Shown in pieces: positions 45,910 to 54,700 of a DNA stretch of 64,000 nt (position 1 is the first letter of the stretch; the number at the start of each line of letters is the position of its first letter). Source of the stretch: Omphiscola glabra (taxonomy: Eukaryota; Mollusca; Gastropoda; Lymnaeidae); NCBI GenBank assembly GCA_964017045.1, contig OZ024807.1, positions 13,215,241 to 13,279,240 of the forward strand, read 5' to 3'. A model generated the notes under the pieces. The model was not told the DNA's origin. It saw nothing but the letters and a program-made list of their open reading frames with translations, and did no database searches. Made by a program: the position numbers and the translations under genes.

Positions 45910-47865
45910 ATGACGTCAGAAGCTGATAGCACGAGTTTAACCTGCAGTATATGTAACAATGCACTGAACAACCCACACCTCCTACCCTGTCTGCATGTCT
46001 TCTGTCTGTCCTGTCTCAGAAATGAATGCAGCAAAAGGTCAGGCGACAAGTATTTCTGCCCCCTCTGCGTGGTGGACAAGGACAGCCGCAGGTCCGTTCA
46101 AGGACGGCCTTGGCATTCCTTCGAGAGAATCGTCGAAAACGAGGCTGCCCACGAAGCCCTGCAGCGCCGCCTGGCGGAACTTCCAGCGTCAGAAATTCGA
46201 CGCGAGAGCGTCACTCCAGATTACGATGACGCTGACGACGGTTCTGACCTGGATGACGGCGCCAGGCGACCATCTTTGCCTAAACCACCCGTTGTTTTCC
46301 CGTGCAGCGTGCATGTCGATAATCTTGCCGACAAGTTCTGCATAAAATGCGACCAGCTTGCGTGCGACAGGTGCGTAGCGTCTTTCCACAAGCGTTGCCA
46401 GAACCTCGTCGGCATTCCAGAGGCCGTGGATTCTAAAAAAGACGTGTTGGATACCATATACAGCAGCATTGCAACGAATTTGGTTCAGTGCCAAAAGGTG
46501 CAGGTGGATGAGGCGAGGAGGCTGGTCGAGATAGAGGAAGTGCGCACCAAGTTGTTGCTGGACATAAAGACTACGCGGACCCAGATGGTTAACGTCATTC
46601 TTGCTAAGGAAAAACTCCTGACGGACGAAGCCAATCGGATGATAGACGGTATGAAACAAAGCGCCGTAGACCGCGAGGTCGACGCGCGTCATCTGGCGCT
46701 AGCTTGTAACAGACAGCTCGACGTCCTGAACTTCTCGTTCAGCGTCAAAAGTGAGGGCGAACTGTTGCCCCTGTTGCCAGCGTTGGCGTGCCGCGTGGAA
46801 GCCGATACGAAGAGGATGGAAGTTCAACGCGAAGACACAGAGGTCACCGGTATCACATTCGCCAAGGATGACAACTGTTTCCAGACACTAAAATCGTCTC
46901 CCTTGGGGAGCCTGGAAGTGGAGAAGAAGGTGGCGGAAGCACCTGCACCGGCGAAGGGAGGGAAAGTCGACCTGTCCTTGACATTGATGACGAGCTTCCA
47001 TGGCGGCACGCGCGACGACGTGGTGGACCCGCTGTTGACGGACATAGTTCTTCTAATGAACGGTGACGTCATCACAACGGACAGGGACAACAAGTGCGTC
47101 AAGAAATTCAACCAGTCCGGCAAGCTGCTGACACGGGTGCTCATCGAGGCGGTCCCCAGCCGCATCGTCGTCGTGTCGCACAGCAAGGCTGCCGTGTCCG
47201 TCATGAACAAGAAGGTTATCTACTTTCTCTCTCTGTTCGGCACCGTCCGGATACTCAGCTCTGTCCGCGTGAAGAAGTTCTACTCGTTCCTGGCGTCACT
47301 CGGGGGCGGAGTTATGGTGGCGGCGACCAATCAGTGTGACTGCATCGACATTCTCACGGAGAAAGGGGAGATCATTAAAAACATCTTCGCGCAGAAAGCC
47401 GACCGGGCGTCCATCGCCAGGCCGATGTATTTAACCCCTGCGGTGGCGTATTCAACCATCAACGACAGTGTTCGAGCCTCATCCACTCCTGGGCAGGCAG
47501 CCAAATCTAACGGCGCCGCCACCGGACAGCACGACATCCTCGTTTCGGACAGCGGGAAAAAAATCCTCTTCCGCTTAGATCAGTCTGGTCACGTGGCCTT
47601 CACCTTGAAGTCCACCAGCAGCGCCACCTTGGACTGCCCTCTCGGGGTCACAGTCCACGAGTCGGGGCTCATCTTGGTGGCGGACCGTGACACTAACTCA
47701 GTCGTGTTGCTGGACGGCTCGGGCAACGTCGTGAGAAAAATTCTAACATCGGACCAAGATCTGGTCAAGCCATGTGGGATTTATGCTGGCCACAAGGGTC
47801 AAGTGGCCCTTACACAGGTGGACGGAATGGTCAAAGTTTACACATCGCATGTGGTTGCCTTGTAG
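45910..47865 (+). CDS. TRIM-type RING/B-box/NHL-like protein, 651 aa
   Basis: Probable cytoplasmic E3 ubiquitin ligase of the TRIM/RBCC type (inference from domains). RING C3HC4 at residues 12-53: C12, C15, C27, H29, C32, C35, C50, C53, with the PCLHVFCLSCL core. A Ser/Asp-rich linker follows (about 95-120), then a B-box 2 at about 131-165 (C132, H135, C144, C147, C152, C155, H160, C163) and a helical coiled-coil region at about 175-270. The C-terminal 280 residues look like a beta-propeller with NHL-like repeats (MNGDVITTDRDNKCVKKF near 384; ESGLILVADRDTNSVVLL near 584). It is one uninterrupted exon, notably GC-rich against its AT-rich surroundings. A poly(A) tract of nearly 30 bases lies 25 bp upstream of the ATG. 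The exact TRIM class is not resolved. Confidence 0.9.
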   Translation: MTSEADSTSLTCSICNNALNNPHLLPCLHVFCLSCLRNECSKRSGDKYFCPLCVVDKDSRRSVQGRPWHSFERIVENEAAHEALQRRLAELPASEIRRESVTPDYDDADDGSDLDDGARRPSLPKPPVVFPCSVHVDNLADKFCIKCDQLACDRCVASFHKRCQNLVGIPEAVDSKKDVLDTIYSSIATNLVQCQKVQVDEARRLVEIEEVRTKLLLDIKTTRTQMVNVILAKEKLLTDEANRMIDGMKQSAVDREVDARHLALACNRQLDVLNFSFSVKSEGELLPLLPALACRVEADTKRMEVQREDTEVTGITFAKDDNCFQTLKSSPLGSLEVEKKVAEAPAPAKGGKVDLSLTLMTSFHGGTRDDVVDPLLTDIVLLMNGDVITTDRDNKCVKKFNQSGKLLTRVLIEAVPSRIVVVSHSKAAVSVMNKKVIYFLSLFGTVRILSSVRVKKFYSFLASLGGGVMVAATNQCDCIDILTEKGEIIKNIFAQKADRASIARPMYLTPAVAYSTINDSVRASSTPGQAAKSNGAATGQHDILVSDSGKKILFRLDQSGHVAFTLKSTSSATLDCPLGVTVHESGLILVADRDTNSVVLLDGSGNVVRKILTSDQDLVKPCGIYAGHKGQVALTQVDGMVKVYTSHVVAL

Positions 47866-47936
47866 AGTAGTCTTGGAAAGTCTTAAGGCCGTGGCTTGGA
47901 TATTTTTGGTACATTCGTCAACAATCTGGGGCATCA

Positions 47937-48180
47937 TCATCATCATCGCCTGTCGTCCCGTCTGGGGCATAGGCCACAAACAAAGGCTCTCCAGGCATCC
48001 CGGTCTTGGGCAAGTCTCTCCAGTGGTCAGCCTGTGTATGTCGTCGACCCTCAGAACTACGACAGTAAACAGTATTCCGGTTTCAGCTGTCCCCAGTTGT
48101 GCCCACTCTTTTTGGTGTCTGCCTCCAGCTCCCCTGAGGCAGTTCCAAATTAATGTCAGCTAACTTCATTCGTTTACTAA
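47937..48180 (-). mobile_element. Short retroelement copy with ATG/GAT tail
   Basis: Begins on the plus strand with a CAT trinucleotide run (so the element ends in ATG repeats on the minus strand). It continues with GTCCCGTCTGGGGCATAGGC, a pattern I associate with LINE/SINE tails in mollusc genomes (weak recollection). It is split by the HINFP-derived 72-bp segment at 48017-48088. Confidence 0.5.
48017..48088 (+). pseudogene. 72-bp fragment of HINFP last exon
   Basis: This segment is identical, base for base, to the reverse complement of 51856-51927 in the HINFP last exon, and still encodes [19 protein letters not shown] in the plus direction. On both sides the match stops abruptly and the surrounding retroelement continues. 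The shared edges are TCTCCAG and CAGCT, so a short microhomology at the joins is possible. It is too short to be functional. Confidence 0.9.
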
Positions 48181-48184
48181 GACA

Positions 48185-48455
48185 TTATGGTATTCCCCAA
48201 CAGCTAACGTAATTAGGAACACATACAAGGATATGAGTTGCAGGGCTATGCATGAAGGTGAACAACTCACAAACCCATTTATGATAGAATCGAGAGTTCG
48301 ACAGGGGACGCCTGCTCTCACCATTCCTCTTTCTGTTATACATTGACTGGATCACGAGAGAAAACAACACGGGATGGGGAAAATGGAATCCAGTGGACAC
48401 CTTTCAGACAGTTGAGAGGATTTTGATTTTGCAGATGGCATTGCCTTGATAATAA
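48185..48455 (+). mobile_element. LINE reverse-transcriptase fragment
   Basis: Frames contain RLLSPFLFLLYIDWITREN and, after a shift, a FADGIALI block. These are the RT motif B' and YADD-type motif areas of an RTE-like LINE. Stops and frameshifts show it is dead. Confidence 0.75.
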
Positions 48456-48703
48456 GTAAAAATAAAATGTATTTTTGAAGGGGAAAATGGAAGAAACGTG
48501 TTGTCGCCAGAAGTTTACCCATTACAGCAACGTGTACAAAAATGCATATAAAGGATTTATTATACGAAAAGCTTTGTTTTTAGGGGCTGTTAAATTAGGT
48601 AGTCCAAATTAAAATTATCAATACATAGCAGGGTAAGCAGACATTTTAAAATTATTCAGCTAACTTATTGTAGAACATAAAGCAGCTGTACATGTCGGCA
48701 TTA

Positions 48704-48762
48704 GGGACGGGTAGAGCCACTGCCTGGAGCGCTCAATTCTAGGGGCGTCAGTTTGAGCCCCA
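48704..48762 (+). repeat. tRNA-SINE-like relic
   Basis: GGGTAGAGCCACTGCCTGG resembles an A box, and CAGTTTGAGCCCC about 35 bp later resembles a B box (AGTTTGAGCCC). The stretch does not fold into a full tRNA. Confidence 0.35.
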
Positions 48763-48775
48763 ATTTTTAAAATGC

Positions 48776-48958
48776 CAGTGGTCGGCAAACTCATTAGTCA
48801 AAAGAGCCAAAAATCAGTAGCAGGAGGATTAAAAAAAAAACTTTGAGAGCCCAAATTCTTTTCAAGAACCATAGTCTATGCCATAGTCAAAACCGATTCG
48901 TGGCAGACTGGCCGAGCCACACTCAGGTCGTTAAATAGCCGCGATTTTCCTACCACTG
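48776..48958. mobile_element. hAT-type MITE, 183 bp
   Basis: Ends CAGTGGTCGGCAAACTC and TTTTCCTACCACTG are inverted with two mismatches over 14 bp. The interior has AGTCAAAAGAGCCAAAAAT. No clear target duplication. Confidence 0.6.
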
Positions 48959-48959
48959 C

Positions 48960-49770
48960 TATAGACTTTACACGGAAAATGCGTTTTACACAAATATCCT
49001 GTTGATGGACTCTTCGGTGATACGCCTTTACTTTTTTTTTACCACAAAAGTGTAATAAGGGTATAACACATAGCCGATTCAAATGAGATCATAATGTAAA
49101 ATCCAAAACCAAATAATTTTTTTTTAAAAAGTGTAACTTAGAAAACATTGGCAGCATTTATTGATAAAAAAATTAGTGGAATGATATTTTTGTTGACTGA
49201 CAAACAACACTAGAACTAGAAGAGCGGTGAAAATGATTTTTTTATACATTAAAAAAGGTAATTAATATTTAGGACACTTTCGATAATACGGTACGTTGAG
49301 CATTTCCATTGCAGCTGTAGCTTTGCAAATGAATATTTAAAAAAATTAATTTTAGAAAAATTGCTTTTCTTTATCCCCCCACAAACAGAATATGCCCTTT
49401 TAAGAATTATATTTATTTTGCAAATATGAAATTGTATTATAAGTCGTGTATTTTTAAAGTTAAATTACCGTAATTCATTCATTCATAGAAGTATTTGGAA
49501 GGGGAAAAAAAGAGGGTCAGGGGATTGGAACGCGTATCTATAGGGCCGTTGTTACCCCCTAAAGTGAAAATTGTGATGTCATAGTATATTATTAAATTTG
49601 ATTGTTTCTTTAAGAACTTTGTTTTCGCTTTAAATTGATTTTTAAACGGGATTTTACAGGTCCTTGGCCATATGGACGAAAACAAAACATACCGGTAGCT
49701 GAATACATTCAGAGACAAAGGTTGTCAGGTTTTCAAGAGTTTGTCGAAACCTGTTTAAATTTCATAGTCT
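48960..49770. other. Non-coding
   Basis: No gene recognised; AT-rich with T- and A-runs. Confidence 0.45.
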
Positions 49771-49774
49771 CTAC

Positions 49775-50530
49775 TGCTGTCTATGCTGTGACAGAAAGTC
49801 ATCGTCTTTACTGCTATTCATGCTGTGACAGAAAGTTATAGGCTCTACTGCTGTCAATGCTGACAGAAAGTCATAGCCTCTACTGCTATCTATGCTGTGA
49901 CAGAAACTCATAGCCTCTACTGCTATTCATGCTGTGACAGAAAGTCATAGTCTCTACTGCTATCAATGCTGTGACAGAAAGTCATAGTCTCTACTGCTAT
50001 CAATGCTGTGACAGAAAGTCATAGTCTCTACTGCTATCAATGCTGTGACAGAAAGTCATAGCCTCTACTGCTATCAATGCTGTGACAGAAAGTCATAGTC
50101 TCTACTGCTGTCAATGCTGTGACAGAAAGTCATAGTCTCTACTGCTATCAATGCTGTGACAGAAAGTCATAGTCTCTACTGCTGTCAATGCTGTGACATA
50201 AAGCCATAGTCTCTACTGATATCAATGCTGTGACAGAAAGTCATAGTCTCTACTGCTATCAATGCTGTGACAGAAAGCCATAGTCTCTACTGCTATCAAT
50301 GCTGTGACAGAAAGTCATAGTCTCTACTGCTATCAATGCTGTGACAGAAAGCCATAGTCTCTACTGCTATCAATGCTGTGACAGAAAGTCATAGTCTCTA
50401 CTGCTATCAATGCTGTGACAGAAAGTCATAGCCTCTACTGCTATCAATGCTGTGACAGAAAGTCATAGCCTCTACTGCTATCAATGCTGTGACAGAAAGC
50501 CATAGCCTCTACTGCTGTCAATGCTGTGAT
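49775..50530. repeat. 37-bp minisatellite, ~20 copies
   Basis: Unit GTCATAGTCTCTACTGCTAT followed by CAATGCTGTGACAGAAA. Copies are highly similar, so the array is probably young and length-variable. It lies between the convergent TRIM-type and HINFP genes. Confidence 0.93.
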
Positions 50531-50947
50531 AAACGTTTTTAGCAAGTGAATCGACCAAAAAAAATAATATGTTGGAAGTGATTACAATGATTATCTCGTA
50601 GTCGTAATCAATTGTTGGACAGTCGTAAGTATTTACACTATTTCCTAACAAACTGGAAGATCAGGTCATGGATGGATTTCAATTATGCAAAGAAATAATA
50701 TCTCTTTTAATAAGCTGTCATGTGAGTGATCCCACTGAACGCTCCTACATTAGAAAGAAGTTTTTCTTAGCTAAAATTGATATTTAGTATATTTAAGAGC
50801 ATCTATAGGAAGGGCTCACAACTTTGGCCATGTCGTCCGTTTAAAATGCTGCTGCCTGTCAACTAAATATCACGGAGATGCAATCAGCGCTTTGCTAGAA
50901 CAAAAGCCAGAAAAATTGCTTTAAAAAGATAGTATATTAGTCTCCCA

Positions 50948-51087
50948 CATGATGCAGTATACTAGTATACAATAACATAATGCATTATGCTAGTATCCCA
51001 TATGATGCAGTATGCTAGTATCCCATATGATGCAATATACTAGTATCCGATAATATAATGCATTATGCTAGTATCCCATATGATGCC
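50948..51087. repeat. Short tandem repeat with ATGCTAGTATCCCATATGAT unit
   Basis: About five imperfect copies of a 24- to 30-bp unit. Confidence 0.75.
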
Positions 51088-51390
51088 AATACATTATTTC
51101 TTTTAAGTTCAAAAAATTATTTAGTAACTGTTCTAGCTCTATATACAATCTAAATAATAATTACATTTTATCTTTTGTAACTAGTTGTCAGAATAAAACT
51201 GCTATATTGAGACTTAATTTTCTGTCTTCTCCAGCAACGCCTTCTAAATTTACTAACAGTTAATATAAGCATGAAAGTGTGTAGCAGTGCCTGGGGTGAC
51301 AAAGGCCTGGGCCCTGACAACCGCCCATTCCCAACAACAAAAAGCTTATGTTAGGAAATGAAAAACGACAAAGATTCATGTGACATGTAT

Positions 51391-51396
51391 TTTATT
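51391..51396 (-). terminator. Candidate HINFP poly(A) signal
   Basis: TTTATT on the plus strand gives AATAAA on the minus strand, about 310 nt after the HINFP stop codon. Confidence 0.45.
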
Positions 51397-51706
51397 AAAA
51401 TTGTAAGAATGAGGAACCCGCCAGTAAAAACTTGCCAGTAAAAACCCATCAAGAAAAACCCATCAGTAAAAAAACAAACTGAAATCTGTAAAATGGGAGA
51501 ATTAAAATAGATACAAAAGTGGATTGTTATTGTTTATATCAATACAATATGTAATTAAACTCAATATAAAAAAAAATTCTTCCTATAGTTTGCAGGCCTG
51601 TGAACAAAAACAACAGCAATCAAAAGGTCATCATATGACATGTGTCACAGCTGTATGACAAATCATGTCACATGACATCAAAGGATGAAGACCGTCAAAA
51701 GAGAAA

Positions 51707-54700
51707 TTACAGGCCATTAGCTGTATTCTTCAAGCTGTCTTTCCCTTCTCGGGTACTCTCTTGTACATTGATCGCCACCTCTCCCAACATTTGAAGGTTG
51801 TAGAGCTCGGAGACCGGGCTGCCCCTGTCTTCAACGGGGTCATAGTCATGTCCGTAGCTGAAACCGGAATACTGTTTACTGTCGTAGTTCTGAGGGTCGA
51901 CGACATACACAGGCTGACCACTGGAGACGGCCTCGGTGCTGACATGACTGCCGGTCAGCTCGGTCCATTCGGTTTTGTTTGGACACGATGACATTGAATC
52001 CATACACTCATTGGAGCTGGGATCATAAATTTCACTCCTGCTAGATGAGAGGTCGGTGCAAGGGTTGGAGGACAACCCTGGTTGACTTACACAAACACTG
52101 CTGGGTTTAGGATCGAAGAAGGGTTGCGATGCGTAATGTTGTTCAGGCTGGCCTTCATAGATTTCTTCTTCTTTCTTAGCACTGCTCCAAGGAATATTGA
52201 AAAATTTCTGAGGGGTTTCTGAGGTCATTTCTGTGGACACAACATGGGCCACAACATTGTAACTATGTGATTCAAGACTTGAGGATACAATTTCAAATTT
52301 TGAAACGCCTTGCTGTGGATGTAAATACTCATCTGCAGTGAAAGCAGGGGGAGGGCCGAGGTGGGGTTCCTGTTTCACCGGACTGTACTCAAAGTTGAAG
52401 GGCTGCGCGGGCAACACAACTCTGTCCAAGTTGGTGTAAACTGGGGGAAGCATCAGGTGAGCGTCTGGCCTGACTTCGGAATGCGATGAGCTCACACCCC
52501 TGGGGTCTTCAGACAGGCAAGTGTGGGCGTCAGACACATGCATCAGGTCACATGCTGGCGCGGTGGGGTTAGGCATCCCTGGAAGAGTTACAGAATGATT
52601 GAGAGAATTGCTTGAAGATGCCGGGCCTGTGAACATGGAATAATGTGATTCCTCTGTCACCTCATCGTGGACAGAGATTTTTTCTCCTGACAGAGGTGAG
52701 ATACAAGGGGGAACAATCACGTTGTTCAATTCCACTGGGTCTACGGGCAGAGTTGTCTTTCTCTGTCTCTTCGGGGCATTGACCTTGCTGCTATCTTTCT
52801 TCACGTTCCTGGTCCGCTTGTTGGTCACAACCTCCTCACCATGTCTGCTTTCAGAGTTTTGTTTCGCCTTGCCACCCCGACCATTTTTATTTTGTTTCTT
52901 GGCATGTGTCGATGTTTTCAACTGTTGAGTAAATGAGACTCTATCCCCTGGTGTTTCTGTGTCGACTGTATTCCTGTTTTCCAGTTCCAAGTCCCTAGTC
53001 TGAATCCTCTCACCAAGCTCAGCCTCTCTAACCTCCCCTGAATCAGTAAGGGCGCGGCCGGTCGGGATGCCCAGAGGCACAGGTGCGACAACATTTCTAC
53101 AGGCTGAGTCAGATGCTTCACCTGGTGTGGTCAGGCTCTGACCAAGAACTTGCTGGCTGACCTCGATACTCTCGTAGCGGATGGTTTGCAAACGTTTGAT
53201 GCCATCGTCATTGAGTGCATACCTGGAGGAATAGGAAATGTTTGAAGGCCTTCCAATGTAGGTCAAGGTCTTCCAATATAGGTCAAGGTCTTGCAATATG
53301 TGCAATGCAATCAAAACAAATTTCCATTTATTTGGATTAATAAAATGCATCTTATCTTATCTTATATAGGTCAAGGTCTTCCCATATAGATCAAGATCTT
53401 CCCATATAGGTCAAGGTCTTCCAATATAGGTCAAGGTCTTCCAATATAAGTCACATTAAAAGATGGTCTTTTATAAGAGTAGCCTTGAACAATAGCCAAC
53501 ATTCAGCGGGTCCATGGAGCAATATCTCAGTAAATCATAACAACTTCCATTGTTAACTTGAGGGAGGCTGATTTATTAACATTTCAAAGCTACAACTACA
53601 GCCATAATTTTTAACCAGGATTTTTGCTCATAGCTTGGCTATGATCCCACACAAAGTGAAACCATTAACAGTTTATTTCCACATGGTGCCGATCACCCAG
53701 TTTTAACCCTTATTATACCTACCTGAAGCTAATCTGTGTTTACGGAGCAGAGCAAAAAGAAAAATTCATGAATAATCTTCCCTTAGGTGCCCACACATTC
53801 TAGTATGTTAACATCCTTCCCAAATGGATAAATAAGACCTTATAAATCCAAATAGCTTGTTTAAAGTCTGATTTTTGTCAAATTTTAAGTTTGTGCACCT
53901 GCCATTAGTAATTTTATAATAAATGGACTCGGAAGATGAATTTGATAGCAATTTAGATGTAATTATAGATAATTCACCTGTTAATTATGCTGGCTGTAGT
54001 AATAAAGATTCTGTTGTTTAAATTAATGGAGTGAAATAAATATCGTTATTGAGTTTACAGATTTTGTTTCACCATGGATGAAAAGGTCATTTGGACTGAA
54101 GTTTGTTTTAAACTCTATGCGAAATGTGAAACTTAAGTCTAAACTAAAGTGCACTCAAATTCAATCCAAAACATAATATGCTACATCCTTAAATGCACCA
54201 CTAAGATACATCTTAGACCTAACTAAACCATTTGATGGTCCACCTAGATACATCTTAGACCTAACTAGACCATTTGATGGTCCACCTAGATACATCTTAG
54301 ACCTAACTAGACCATTTGATGGTCCACCAAGATACATCTTAGACCTAACTAGACCATTTAATGATCCACCTAGATATATCTTAGATCTAGCTAGACCATT
54401 TGATGGTCCACATAGATACATCTTAGATCTAACTAGACCATTTGATGGTCCACCTAGTTACATCTTAGATCTAACTAGACCATTTGATGGTCCACCTAAA
54501 TACATCTTAGATCTAACTAGACCATTTGATGGTCCACCTAGATACATCTTAGACCTAACTAGACCATTTAATGATCCACCTAGATATATCTTAGATCTAG
54601 CTAGACCATTTGATGGTCCACCTAGATACATCTTAGATCTAACTAGACCATTTGATGGTCCACCTAGTTACATCTTAGACATAACTAAACCATTCCATGG

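Noticed and set aside
46189..46692. 167-codon minus-strand ORF opposite the TRIM-type gene
   Set aside because: Shadow of the GC-rich coding strand; no domain of its own.
49775..50530. Regular repeats of 37 bp, considered as a CRISPR array
   Set aside because: Units are contiguous without unique spacers, and the context is a eukaryotic nuclear genome.
53223..53350. N-terminal extension of the HINFP last-exon frame starting [11 protein letters not shown]
   Set aside because: The acceptor TTCCTATTCCTCCAG ends at 53223, and the conserved FRY block is completed by joining to the exon at 54849-54967; the extension is intron with minisatellite sequence.
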